Shown: positions 24,196 to 36,225, numbered from the stretch's first letter. The stretch is 64,000 nt of DNA from Epiperipatus broadwayi (GCA_028023455.1 JAQFVV010012506.1:4020714-4084713), one strand, 5' to 3'. The notes: generated by a model not told the origin, from the sequence alone. Made by a program: numbers and translations.

Positions 24196-25559
24196 TCTTT
24201 ATGAGTGACTCCGTTATAATACATATATATTATAACCCTCATGTCTGAGTTTATAGGCTTTGCAAAAATGGTGATATTTTTAATATTTTTATTTATTATG
24301 TATAACAAAATACTAAAGATCATCTATATAGAATAAATTTTATGTGTTTTTAAAATGTTAAAAAAATAAGTGTAAAGATAAAAATGTGTTATGCCATACC
24401 CTTTTCGAATTGTTCACAGTTTCCAAGCTGTGTACGGAAGTGTGGTAGCGGGGTTACAATTATTAGTAGGTAATACTAAATCATAAGTTGTAAGCTAATT
24501 AGTTTGGAATGCATATTTCAATAGTTGTGGGAAGTTGAAATTCAGCAACCCTCAGATGATACAGTAGCTCAGTGCGAATTGCGAGCATTTGCATAAAGTG
24601 TGCAACACAAAGCAGGCCGCAAGCTTGATGAGTGGCTGCATAAACTGCATATTTCTGTGCACAACACCATCAAGTGGCCTGATTAGGCTAATAGAACTAA
24701 ATCATATTTTTTTAAAACAAAAATGTTGCTGTGGGAACCAACAGAAGCTTTCTAAATCATCTGCTTTCCAAGAACTGTAGGAAGAATTGTAATTCATTTC
24801 GCCATTGTATCTTTGACTGTAAAAAAGTCAAAAAATTTTTTTAAGAATTTTTAAATTAATATCATGTATTTTATGAAGTAGGAAACCCTCCAAAATGCTT
24901 TACCTGATCTTTCCAGGATTGTAGCTGGGTATGGAGCTATAAACAAAAAAATGATTTAAATTTAATCTTGATTTTGCCGATCTATTCATCACTATTGAAG
25001 GCTGAAGAAGAGGAAAACTATTCATCTAAAGTGATTATTCCATAGACATGTACTTCTATAAATTAATCTGTGAAACTATCTATTTTAAATACTCAGAAGA
25101 AAATTGCAATAGTAACTCTCCTAGAAAAAATGCCAATGAATGAATCAAAAGAAGCTAAAATATTATATTGCCAGCAAACATTAAAATTTAATGATTAATG
25201 GCCATGTTCCCATATTTACAGATACAATATATATATATATGAGCTCACAAAGATGTTAAAAGTAAATCAAGTAACCTTTCTATAGCTATCCTGCTTATTT
25301 TGTGTATATATAAATATACACACATATTTAGCATATCCTCAAAAAGATTGTAAGTTACAAAAAATAATTTTCTTAATTGTAAATACATTTTTTTATTATG
25401 ATTATTATCATATAATTCTATTCCTTAATTAAAGTTATTTTTGTTGTTAATAATTTTATTGTTTGTTATTTCTCATCTGAACCAAGATGATTATTTATTT
25501 TGTTAATGTAATAAATTATTAGGAGGGGAGTAACAATCAGGAAATATAATTGAATGTGT

Positions 25560-25725
25560 ATGGAAATTTGTTTTTATGCATTTTCAACTTGATCATTGCT
25601 TGTGACTAGTATCGACTTGTTAATTAAAAATAAACTGTATGCAATCACTCCACCATGTACATGGTTGCTTGTTAGTTGTCTTTAAATTCCCTAAAACGAA
25701 AATTTAATTTGACAAATATTGTATT
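25560..25725. repeat. Diverged dispersed repeat, copy 2
   Basis: The second copy of the repeat at 24055-24195. CACTCCACCATGTACATGG is the best-preserved phrase. The copies lie about 1.5 kb apart in the same orientation. Confidence 0.5.
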
Positions 25726-26173
25726 TTTTTTATTATTATTTTATTGTTAACTGGATTCATTAACCAATTGTTAAAAAGGGTAGTTACCATTACAATATAT
25801 AAAGGAATAAATAATGCTTTATAAGAAATAATATTCTAGATAATTGATTTCTGGCTAGTAATATTAAAGACTTGCCATGATGAATTAAGAAATTTTCCCA
25901 GAAATCAATCCTGTAAGCTTTATATTATCATAGTTTGTAATTTATAAGTAGCATATTATAACATATGTAATTTCTCAATGAGCATATTAGAAGTTGCTCT
26001 GACTCATATATATATATATACACATGTAGAGTTAATGCATAAGTTATTTTGTGAAGAAAAAAAAAAAGAGATAGTTAAGTGATTAATATGCAATTCTAAA
26101 ATAATAAAATTTAAAAATTAAACTGAATACGTCTAATATTATTATTATTATTTAAAATTTAAAAAAACAAAAA

Positions 26174-26179
26174 ACTTGC
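26174..26179 (-). promoter_or_regulatory. Non-canonical GC splice donor (GCAAGT)
   Basis: The coronin exon at 26180-26266 is followed by GCAAGT. GC donors are the main minority class of spliceosomal donors and usually match the consensus well at the other positions, as here (G before the cut, AAGT after). Joining to the exon at 17431 restores I-G-H-K, the expected start of a WD repeat. Confidence 0.85.
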
Positions 26180-26266
26180 CAATCAAATAAGTCTGTGGTT
26201 CTAATAAAGTTTTTGTCAATCCTCCTTCTGGAATTTCCCATATTCTAATTCTGGCATCATCACAGC
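26180..26266 (-). CDS. CORO7: Coronin-7 exon 8 of window (propeller 2, GC donor)
   Basis: An 87-bp exon that completes a Gly codon and reads CDDARIRIWEIPEGGLTKTL, then LEPQTYLI. IRIWEIPEGGL is a classic coronin blade. The exon ends TTTGATTG and the intron begins GCAAGT, not GT. Only this cut gives I-G-H-K across the junction with the next exon, so I read it as a GC-AG intron. There is no GT nearby that keeps the frame. Confidence 0.92.
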
Positions 26267-26350
26267 CTGCCAACAAATTTGTCAATATTTTATAATATTT
26301 TTAAAAGTTACACAACTATTAAATTATCCACTCTTTTCTTTATGACTTAC
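26267..26350 (-). other. Coronin-7 intron, 84 bp
   Basis: The shortest intron in view: donor GTAAGTC, acceptor TTGGCAG. It shows that the minimal intron size in this genome is small, so the multi-kilobase introns are due to insertions. Confidence 0.92.
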
Positions 26351-26459
26351 CTACAACAAGTCGTCTAGTATTAAATGGATCCCAACAAAAATCCATTACA
26401 GGACTTGAATTCTGAATAACCGGTAACACCCCATCTGGAAGTTTGCCTGCTTTACTCAA
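26351..26459 (-). CDS. CORO7: Coronin-7 exon 7 of window (propeller 2, blade 1-2)
   Basis: A 109-bp exon, phase 0 in and phase 1 out, donor GTAAGTC. It reads LSKAGKLPDGVLPVIQNSS, then VMDFCWDPFNTRRLVV. The V-D-F-x-W-(D/S)-P-F pattern is the typical WD-blade turn of coronins. It is separated from the next exon by only 84 bp, the shortest intron in the window. Confidence 0.94.
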
Positions 26460-27476
26460 CTAAATAAATATTTATGATAGTTAATAGAATATATACTAAA
26501 AAAAAAAGACAGATTTCAAAATAATATACATTTATCTTTCTAATATTAATCAGAAAAAAACTATGAGGATTGATGAGTAAAAAAAAAAACAGTTTGCATG
26601 TTTTCCTTAGCAATATGATTTGAAAAATAAATACAAGATCATTGTTGCAATAGTGAATTATGGCAATCTGACACAAAAGTTGAAGTATTAAAAGATGTCA
26701 ACAATGCATACATTAAAAAATTCATTCAAGAGAATAGATTGTTAACAGTATATTGAATGTCACATGATCTTTGGATTACTTCACAGTGCAACAGTGATGA
26801 ATATTTTGATGGTTTAAATAAAATGGATAACACACATATTAAGAGATGATCACAGTGTTATAAATATGAAAAATTTAGGCGGCACTATATAGTAAAAAAG
26901 GTTTCTGCATTTAAAAATAACTAATGATAGATGTTATATACTTATTAAGCAATAAATTATGGAATGGAAGTATTTCAGTTTCAAAGTGGTGTATTCTTTT
27001 CCAACTGATTTTGATCAAATTAGTTAAGAACAGTAAACATAAATGCATTAAAAGAATAATGTTCATAAGGTCATATGTCTTCATAATTGTTAATACTCAA
27101 ATAAAAAAAAATTTAAATGAGGTGTAAAAAAAAAGACTAAATAATATGAAAAGAAAGATCAAAATAACATTATTACTTTACATACACTTTCTTCTCTTCC
27201 ATAAGGCATCATTTAAATAAACAGTATATACTTTGATATTCTTTTCCATTTCTTTCATAATTTTCTTTTCATAAATTGACAACATGTAATTATATATAAC
27301 TCGAACATGCAGCAAATCACAGGCCATCCTATAAAATTCAACAATAGTGATCTACGGATATATAACTATATGTTATCAGTTTATAAAAAGAAAATTATGA
27401 AAGGATTAAAAATAAATAATATCATAGTATTTAATACATATGTAGATCAAGTGATTGTATGAAAAATAATGGAACA

Positions 27477-28468
27477 CACCTGGGTCTCGTTTTACGCGAT
27501 TGATAGGTTCCTCAGAAAACACGCGCAAAAGAAATCTCGCAAAAATAGACGTAACTTACCTTGAAAAAGGGGGGATACGGACTGTGATTTTTCAAAAATC
27601 ACATAAAAGCAAAGCATCAACGTAAAATTACTTTAAAATTCGCACAAAAAAAAAATAAGGAAATAAAATATGACTAATAAAAAATTTCAAATTTGAAAAA
27701 AATTGATAGAAGACAAACTTTTTTAACTATATTTAATTTTATTCAAAACAATATATTTTTATGCATAATTTACAGTACAGTATTTGACATTTTTTTATAC
27801 ACATTTTAATTATTATCGCTACTTGCCGATAAACAGGTTCGTTTGCAAACAGGTAAAAAATCAGATTCTTCACAAGAGGAAATACAACTAGCGACTTCAC
27901 TCTTATGTTGTGTTAATGGTTTTCTGGTGACAACGTAATTAATCTTTGAGACGATGATTTTATTAATTGTTTATGAAGCTCACGACATCCAGACATACAA
28001 CCATTTAGCTCTTGTTGGAATTTAAGAGCATGTTCGTATTAGTGGCATTAATAAGAAAATAATTAAAAATAAACTTGCGGACACTAAATGATTAATAATT
28101 GATTATGTTCTTTTTTAAAAAGCAAAAACAGAATGTGATTTAAAATGCAAAATTAACACGCATAATGTTTGAACAAATTTACATTATAATCTTGTAAAAT
28201 TTAACGTGGGTATACATAAAATGTGGAAATCATGATTTTAATTTCATTTTTGCATAAAATCTTACTATTATAAAGCACTAAAAATATTGAAATTACTAAG
28301 ATGAAAGTTGAATTCCAATAATGTGCTATTACTTTCAATATGACGTAAGTGCGCGAAATTTATTATTTAAAGTAATAGCGCATTATCGGAGTTCGACTTC
28401 CGAAGAAACATGAATCACGTAACTTCAAAATCGCATTAAATAAATCCGCGTAAAACGAGACCCAGGTG
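27477..28468 (-). mobile_element. Tigger/pogo-like DNA element, copy 1
   Basis: 992 bp bounded by inverted ends CACCTGGGTCTCG...CGAGACCCAGGTG, which continue inward as TTTTACGCG on both sides. TA follows the right end; the left flank is CA, probably a mutated TA. The terminus (CTCGTTTTACGCG type) and TA target recall Tigger elements of the pogo group. The internal sequence is shared with copies at 32528 and 59975 and holds a broken transposase-tail frame on minus. Non-autonomous. Confidence 0.75.
28305..28410. repeat. Internal hairpin of Tigger-like copy 1
   Basis: GAATTCCAATAATGTGCTAT near 28309 pairs with ATAGCGCATTATCGGAGTTC near 28376, giving a stem of about 26 bp with few mismatches. 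Copy 3 keeps both arms. Copy 2 has lost the second arm. Confidence 0.75.
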
Positions 28469-29639
28469 TATATGTAAACTAAAGTAAATTAAATAATTTG
28501 ACATAGACAATGGAAAAGGAGACTAATAAGACAATAAAATCTTTACCTAGATAATACTTGAATTAAAAGCTATATACAAAATCTTTTCACGCATAAATTA
28601 ATTGGCATAGAATGTTTTTTAATCAAGAAGTGAGAAATTATATTTGTATATAAATGATAAAAATAAAAAATTGAATATATTTACAAAGAAATTATGTTGA
28701 TCAGATATTATTAAATTAGATATATTAGAGGTATAGGATATTTTAAAAAAAATTCAAAATTATATAATGCAAAAGGGAATAATAAAAAACATTTATTCCT
28801 GAGCATAATAATGCTGCACATAGTACACCACATAATATAAATACACAACTTAATAATATTAAAGATATAATTAATTAAGAGCAAAAAAGTAATATATATT
28901 ATTATTTGATTTTGTTCATCATCATATTGTATTGGTGAATCTCGATGTTTTTGCAAAACAGATTAAGAACATTAATCTCCATACAATATAATTAAAATAC
29001 ATACAATAAATAATGCATAAACATTGTCTATGATTAATGATCATAAACTCGAATGTATTAGAAAATTATGAGCTAAAATGTAATAGAAATTTTATCAACT
29101 TTGATAAAATAAAAATATCACATAAAGAAATGAATAATCAAAAAAAAGAAAGAGAATAAAAGAAGTTATTTTTATTAATACAAGATATAATCTACTTAAC
29201 CAATAAAGAACACGAAAAATCATGAAATATGGGGTGTGTCATGAAATAATGCATTGTAGAAATCATATTTATTTTCATAGTGCAGATGAGAAATATTACA
29301 TGGAAGTATTTGAAAGTATACTTCTGCAATTTATTTATTATTGTATTTAATGTTTTAAATGTTAAATTGCACCAAGTTGTTTTATTTATTATCAAAAAAC
29401 AATTATTCTCTCATTAAGAAGAAGTATAATGGAAAGAACATTTCATAGACATTTGGAAAAGTTAGTAGCCATAAATTGTTTTATTTAGTGATAAAATCAA
29501 CATAAAAAATGCAGACTAAGTTTCATATTTTAGAATAGACTTATTATTTAGATGCAAATGGAAGATTAAGATTAGAATATCTTTATTTTTAAGATGAACA
29601 ATTCTGAAATATCAAGCAACTTTCAAACATTTATCTTAC

Positions 29640-29818
29640 CTCAAATATAGCTAGTTGCCCACCTGGTCCTACAACTGGAACACTAATTCGATCTTTGTTA
29701 ACATGAAAACCATTGCATTCTCCCGGTGTACTTCTCCCAAGATTACGAATATTTTCAATATGTGTTTTTTTATGCAAAGGTGTTCCTTTCAAATGGCGAA
29801 ATTTTGAAGGTCTTACAC
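29640..29818 (-). CDS. CORO7: Coronin-7 exon 6 of window (start of repeat 2)
   Basis: A 179-bp exon, phase 1 in and phase 0 out, donor GTAAGA. It contains SKFRHLKGTPLHKK, then TPGECNGFHVNKDRISVPV, then GPGGQLAIFE. The SKFRH start is the hallmark of a coronin repeat, and its position after the linker marks the second repeat. The GGQ(L/V)A(I/V)(F/L)E segment forms a strand of the first blade. Confidence 0.94.
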
Positions 29819-31684
29819 CTATGAAAAATTATTTTGAAAAAAAAAAAAAAAAAACAATAAATATTTCTATTTTTGAATTATTTGTAAAACATTGTTTTAA
29901 AAAGTTAAATTAAATAAGAAATTCATGTAGTATTAAACATCATCCCTGCTTAATTATAATATTAAATAAATAAATAATCACTCAATTTCATTGTGTAATA
30001 TGTATTTGAATGTTTTAACTTCTACTTTATCATTTTCAATTTTCTTCAATCCACTGCAATCCATTATATAAACTCTTCAAGATTCAGACTCTCAGCTTCT
30101 TTTCTTCACATCAATTCAACAAACTTTCTTATTTATTTTATATATAATCTTTTTCTAGGTCTTGGTAAAACTTTAATTGTCCATCTATTATTATATTTTT
30201 TAATGACATGTCTAAGTCCATCACCATTTCAATCTCTTAATTCTTTCAAAGAAGTCAGTGATACCTGTTTGCTTTTTTTACCTATATATCTGCATTTTTA
30301 AACTCTTTTTGTTCATACCAACAACATATCTTCATACTTCACTTTGTAGTCTCAAGTCTTTTTATTGTCATTCTATCAAATGTTCAAGTCTCATATCTAT
30401 AAGTCCTGGTAAAACACATTTAAATCTTACCTTTCAATGACATAAGCATATTTTCTTTTAATATTAAATAATTTCTGCCAAAAGAAATCCATCCAAGTTT
30501 AAGTCTATGAATAATTTTATTTATCATATTTACATTTGTATTAATAGTCTGACCAACTTATAATTCATCATTATCAATTTTTATTTTCTGCTTTATTGAA
30601 AAGCCATTTAACATGACTTAGCATTTATCTTTGGTCCTGCTTTCCAGCTATCATGTGACAGTTCTTGTAATGTTACCTAAAGCTCTGAAGCACTATTTCC
30701 AAAAACAACCATACATTTGCAACATTTAGATAGCTTAAATAATTACCAGTTATTTTATACTTTTAGGATACCATTTTAATCTATTAAATACCTCTTGTAA
30801 AAATATTATAAGAAATTTTAGACATCTTTATTCAGTGTTAAATGTAAAATCACTACTAATTAATGTAATCATCATAGTTACATTTTGTGAAATATTCCTC
30901 ACAATTTATAATATCCTTGATATTTTAAAGCTATAATAATCATTGTTGAGATGCTTATAAAATCAAATGCCTTTCCATAATCTACAAATTCAATGCAAAC
31001 AACAATTCACACCCAAGGTTTTTTGATATTTGATGTGATTTATTATGCTATCACTTTTAAATTCAGATTTTTCTTTTGATTAGTTTAAATCTAAATTTCG
31101 ATGTAAATAAATTGCAGCAATATTAGCAAAGTATTGTATAGAAATTCCAAAGGATCGATAGATATGTAATTTCTAATCAGCATTTTCAGTTCTCTTAAAT
31201 ATCAGTGCTACAATCTTCCAATTAGCTGATACATCTTTATCATTTAGACATTGTAGTAAAGCTTTGCCAACAATTTCACTATTTATTTATTTACATATTT
31301 GTAGCTCACACCTTCCTTTACATAATCATAGCAAAATTCATTTTCAGAGTAGTTTTTTTTTTTCTCCTTTTTTTCTTTTGAAGTTGGAATACCATTTATT
31401 ATTTGTAGTTATATAATGGACTATTTCTACCATCTAACATTAAATAATGAATGAATGTCTTTAGAAAATATTTTTTTAAATGTTTTTTTAAATTTAAATT
31501 CTGGTTAAATGAGTAAAAAATATGGAGAACTCTAATAACAACACTGAAATAATTTTTTTATTTGTTTATTCATATAACAATTCATATTATAAAATTGTTT
31601 AAATCTAACTTGTTAAACCTAAATTGATATTTTTATTAAAAATATTTATTAACCAGATAGTTTGCAAACAAATACTGTACTTAC
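29819..31684 (-). other. Coronin-7 intron, 1.9 kb
   Basis: Nearly filled by the decayed minus-strand LINE at about 30020-31300. Confidence 0.75.
30020..31300 (-). mobile_element. Non-LTR retrotransposon (LINE) remnant
   Basis: Read on minus, the reverse-transcriptase signatures occur in order. DVSANWKIVALIFKRTENAD (about 31238-31180) matches the PxxWKxAxVxPIFKKG region, and NYISIDP follows in another frame. FVDYGKAFDFI (about 30990) is RT motif A. LQVTLQELSHDSWKAGPKIN (about 30690-30630) matches the LxxLxxxSxxxGLxIN region, and KCVLPGLIDMR (about 30415) matches the CVLPVLTYGSE region. Clade is RTE- or CR1-like. Many stops and frameshifts; no 5' end. It shares its orientation with the coronin gene. 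Confidence 0.7.
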
Positions 31685-31943
31685 CAAATGATCTTCCTAA
31701 TTTTGGTGAACGTGGCATTTCATCAGAACTTTTTCTAATAGACATATTGATTTCTTGAGATTGTAACATAAATCGTTCCCCCAATTTTTTTACAGATCCT
31801 CTTCTTCTTAACTCTACTCTTTCGGGGCTTGGTGATCGTGGGCTAGATGAAACAATAGGTGAACTTGGTGGGGTTTCTGATTTCCAGTTTGGAGGATCTT
31901 TAATTTTTCCAGGAGTTTCAGATGGTTTTATAGAAATTGTTGG
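31685..31943 (-). CDS. CORO7: Coronin-7 exon 5 of window (Ser/Pro linker)
   Basis: A 259-bp exon, phase 0 in and phase 1 out, with a GTAAGTACAG donor. It encodes a Ser/Pro-rich stretch (ETPPSSPIVSSSPRSPSPER) and then a basic patch, RRRGSVKKLGERFM. Repeated SP and SPR motifs look like proline-directed kinase sites, which is inference. The last codon is split: TTT G joins GT in the next exon to give F-G-V-R-P-S-K-F. Confidence 0.88.
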
Positions 31944-32527
31944 CTTAAAAAAAACAATATATACAATAAGCCTATTTTTCATATTTATAGCAGTATATGT
32001 TTATATAAAAGAGAGAGTGCGTGTATATACATAGGTAACAGATTAGCTTTAAAAGCCCATTATAAAGGCCATTCTATTAGTTCTCCATAAAGAAATAATG
32101 AAGAAGGTATTACACATTAGGTTTTCCAATTGCCAAGTTTTGAAGATTAAGTGGTTTTCTCTCATTTTGCTGTTTACCTAATTATAGTTAAATACCCATT
32201 TCTAAACCCATAATGGTTGATTAGCTAGTAAAAAAGCCAATTCTAAAAAATTTGGTAATTTTAATTGGCTGAGATTCAAATCAAGTCATAGATACAGTAA
32301 TTGGACACACTAACATTACATTATTAAACTCTCCATAAATATATATTTCCAACATGTGTTTATATATAATATAAACAATGTCTGTTAAAAAAAGTAAATA
32401 ATTCAAATGTAATGCACATTAATGAATTTAAAATCACTTGAATAAAATTATTTTGCTCACAACGATGTAAAAAAATATATACTTATAATAACATATAAAC
32501 GCAGAGCCAAATGAGGTTTTTTAAGTA

Positions 32528-33699
32528 CACCTGGGTCTCGTTTTACGCGATAGATAGGTTCCTCAGAAAACGCGCAAACGAAATCGCGCAAAAATAGACG
32601 TATATTACATTGAAAAAGGGGGGATGCGTTCTGTGATTTTTCAAAATTCGCATAAAAGCAAAGCACCAACGTAAAATTACTTTAAAATTCGCACAAAAAA
32701 AAAAATAATAATAAGGAAATAAAATATGACTAATAAAAAAATTTCAAATTTGAAAAAAATTTATACAAGACAAACTTTTTTTAACTATAATATTTAATTT
32801 TATTCAAAATAATATATTTTTATGCATAATTTACAGTAAAGTAATTTACATTTTTTTTTATACACGTTTTAATTATTAATGCTATTTGCCGATAAACAGG
32901 TTTGTTTGCAAATTGGTAAAGATTCTCCACAAGAGGAACTATAACTAGCGCCAACTTCACTCTCATGTTGTTGTTTTAATGATTTTCTAGTGACAACATA
33001 ATTAGTAATTAATCTTTGAGACAATGATTTTATTAATTGTTTATGAAGCTCGCGATATCCAGACATACAACCATTTAGCTCTCGTTGGAATTTAAGAGCA
33101 CGTTCGTGATTAGTGTCATTAGTAAGAAAATAATTTGCCAACTGATTAGAAAGTTGAAGACCTTTTCGAATCATTTTGGAAGTGAAAGGAACAGGTTCCA
33201 CTTCTGTTTCATTATCTTTTTCTACATTTTCTTCTGTATCTAAACTTTTATTTTTGTCTTTAATTTTTTAATTTTCAATTCCGTTTAAAAATCAAATTTC
33301 GTTTCACTGCTATTACTCACCTTTTAAAAATAAACTTGTGGACGCTAAATGATTAATAATTGATTAAACGTTCTTTTTTAAAAAGCAAAAACAGAATGTG
33401 ATTTAAAATGCAAAATTAACAAGCACAATGTTTGAACAAATTTACATTATAATCTTGTAAAATTTAATGTGTGTATACATAAAATGTGGAAATCATGATT
33501 TTAATTTCATTATTGCATAAAATCTTACTATTATAAAGTACTGAAAATATTGAAATTACTAAGATGAAAGTCGAATTCCAATAATGTGCTATTACTTTCA
33601 ATATAACGTAAGTGCACGAAAGTTCGACTTCCGCTGAAACATGAATCGCGTAACTTCAAAATCGTGTTAAATAAGTCCGCGTAAAAAGAGACCCAGGTG
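32528..33699 (-). mobile_element. Tigger/pogo-like DNA element, copy 2
   Basis: 1,172 bp with ends CACCTGGGTCTCG and GAGACCCAGGTG, flanked on both sides by TA (32526-32527 and 33700-33701). It has the same orientation and internal sequence as copy 1, but a longer preserved open frame (32869-33201). The right inner part lacks one arm of the hairpin that copies 1 and 3 carry. Confidence 0.8.
32869..33201 (-). pseudogene. Transposase C-terminal fragment in copy 2
   Basis: A 110-codon frame beginning MEPVPFTSKMIRKGLQLSNQ, with ...HKQLIKSLSQRLITNYVVT further on. In pattern it resembles the C-terminal tail of Tigger/pogo transposases (a helical segment with repeated Leu and charged residues, then a short I-T-x-(F/Y) motif). 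The DDE catalytic core is absent. Copies 1 and 3 carry the same region with disruptions. The first Met is probably internal to the ancestral frame. Family assignment is inference from pattern only. Confidence 0.4.
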
Positions 33700-34555
33700 T
33701 ACTCTATGCAAGACAAACATTTGCAACTCTTTCTCCCTCTACCATCAAAACAAGAATTAACTTACTGGTTTCCAAACGCAAGGAATGGGTATATCTTATA
33801 TTCCTCTTAATAAAATAAATTTCAAATAAATTAAAAATGGTCAAAATAAATACACATTACATAATGCAAAAACACTGTGTATCAATCACTTATAATAAGT
33901 GATCACTAAAAACTATATAAAAGCAATAATCTTATTTTAATATAATTAACAAATATACACTGTATGAAATGAAACTAAGCAAGCATGATGACCACACAAT
34001 GTCAGATCTGATAAAAAATATAAAAAAAAGAGTAAGACTTTCCAAACATAAAAGTATTTTAACTAGTTCTACAATTATAATTAACTTTTCATTTTAAATA
34101 ATAAAACACATAGGCAAAAAATTGAAGTTTTTTAAAAAATAAAGTTTTAATCAAAAGAAATTAAGGCAGTATAACAAGATGTCAAATAAAAAATTATAAG
34201 TTTGTATAAATATAATAAAACTTATCTTTATTTTTTTTTTACAAAGAAATTTTTTTCAATATTTTTTTACTTTTTTTTTGCTGTTTTACTTATTATAGCC
34301 AGCATAAGAAAAAAATAAAAGTTATTGGAATCAAATAGTAGCCAGAAGAATATAACCTAATTGATAAGGTCAAAAAAAATTTGTGTTTTATGTTCCAGGA
34401 AAGCATAATGCAGAACATCTATCAGTAAAATGATATTATAAAACAAGTCATAAATCTGTTCTTGATAAAAAATAAAGAAAAGCAAAAAAAAAATTATTGT
34501 ATAAGTCATTAAAAATAGAGATTCTCAATCATCATTCTTAAATAAACATAATGTC

Positions 34556-35422
34556 TGCAAAATATTAAATATTTTAAACTTAAGAATGTTAATAAATAAA
34601 TCGTTGAAAAGAAATGTTTCAACTAAACGAAGTTTAAATAAACATTAACGCATGTATATATTAATTAAAGGAATAGACCTTACAAATTACCTTATATGAA
34701 AATGAATTATATAGATCTAAAACCTTACAGATATGGAAATAAATTCCTAAGAATAATTAATATTATAGACCTTAAAAACTTACCGTGTATGGAAATAAAT
34801 TCCTAAGAGAGTAATTAATTGTATAAGTAAAAAGCAAAGAGGAATTTTCTTGTATGATAACAAACTCTAAATAATACATAAATTAATTAAACAAACTGAT
34901 TAATTAAAGCCAAAGAATTTACTCCAGAAAAGATAAGAGAAACAAAAAAAAAGAGATGATATAAAAAGATAGAAAAAAAGAACTGCTTGCTTTTTCTGTG
35001 GTAACTGCTATTGCGTCCATGAGTTGAAGAGCAGTGATGATCATCATCGGAGGATTTCAGTCCCGAGATCTCAGCGCCTGTAGGTCACTAAGAAGTACTT
35101 TTAATAAACTGTCTTGGTTCATATATTTTGAACACCTCAAGAGGTTCTTAGAGGGTGTGCTATAAAGCTTATAGATGGTAGTGAAGGTAAAGATAATTAA
35201 TAACTTTTCATTAATTGTATAAACAATATTCACTATTCAGTAATTAACCAGTGAATTAAGCTCACTCACATGCAGACTTTATATTAGTGTTAAAGATCAG
35301 TATAGTAATTATTTTTCCAAATTGTTAATAAATTATTATTGCTAAATATATGTACTGTTATTCTGTTGAGTTTTATTATATATTTGTTTGCTGGTCACCC
35401 AGTCATAGTTGGGGACACAGCA
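34556..35422 (+). repeat. 5' LTR of the gypsy element
   Basis: 867 bp. TATAAAAAG at 34960-34968 is a probable TATA box, kept in the 3' LTR (39902) and the solo LTR (50862). AATAAACTG near 35102 could be the poly(A) signal. An internal, imperfect repeat of about 60 bp (ATATGGAAATAAATTCCTAAG, near 34733 and 34788) lies in the U3 part. Confidence 0.9.
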
Positions 35423-35769
35423 AATTATCAGCGCAGTTGCATTAAACCTGTGAACAGCGGATAAGTTTAAAAGCCAAATTATTGGCAGTTGCTGTTATTC
35501 AAAACTAGGGAAATCAGAAAGAGTTTAAACTATTTGTAAGCTTATGGCATTCAGTTTTTCGAACTTAGAAAGAAAAGTACATAATTATAGTAATTAAAAT
35601 GAGTAGTAAGGCGAATTGTTCAGTAATCAGGCACGAGTGCTTTTGGGCAGAATAATATACCTGAATTCGAGATTAGCAACATGTCTGAATGCTCATTGTA
35701 TATTATGCAGTTACAAAATTTCTTTACCTCGAATGACATTAAAGATAATAAAAGGAAAGTATTGCACTC

Positions 35770-36225
35770 ATGTGCTTTGCAGGTATTAAAGTGATAGAAG
35801 TCATAAATAGATTGTTTGATTTGCTTATTGCAGAGGAAATAAAGTATCAAAATCTTATTGACAGATTAAGTGATCATTTTAGCCCTTGTCTGCCATGGCA
35901 TATAGCTTGCTTAACCTTGCGAAAAAGAAAGCAGCTAGAGGATGAAAAAATTAAAGAGTATAATATAGCTCTTAGGGAATTGACAAAAGGTTATGGGTAT
36001 GGTGAGTTCGTGGATGAAATACTCATGGACCAGTTATTATGGAGAACGTTTGACAATAGGCTCAGACAACAATTTTTCACGGAACCTGAGATTACATATG
36101 AGATGATCATTAAGAAAGGCATAGCATACGAGTTAATAAAAGAACAGGCTCAGGTTTTTAGCACAAAAAGGAATAAAAACTCTATGATGAATCTGTTTAA
36201 AACAGAACAGGAGAAGTACCTTTGA
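35770..36225 (+). pseudogene. gag of the gypsy element
   Basis: A 151-codon open frame. The segment ...LIDRLSDHFSPCLPWH..., then LRKRKQLEDEKIKEYNIALR and LRQQFF, follows the capsid pattern of gypsy gag (a helix with F/Y, then RxQ..E.I..Y...L..L, then LR..F). The ATG at 35770 is probably not the true start, because the similarity reaches to the open edge. After the stop at 36223-36225 another frame gives a zinc knuckle C-F-W-C-x4-H-x4-C at 36258-36299, then a second, incomplete one. Confidence 0.7.

Larger units (their letters stand above)
17432..26179 (-). other. Coronin-7 intron, 8.7 kb, GC donor
   Basis: Begins (minus strand) with GCAAGT at 26179 and ends TTCAG at 17432. Holds a GAT/AAC-rich simple repeat next to the exon (about 17470-17540), a promoter-like sequence (18302-18335), a SINE-like trace (about 19040-19250), the broken gypsy element (20350-22570), the LTR with minisatellite (23000-23967) and a diverged repeat pair (24055-24195 and 25560-25725). 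Confidence 0.75.
26460..29639 (-). other. Coronin-7 intron, 3.2 kb
   Basis: Contains Tigger-like copy 1 (27477-28468). The remaining AT-rich sequence shows nothing recognisable. Confidence 0.8.
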
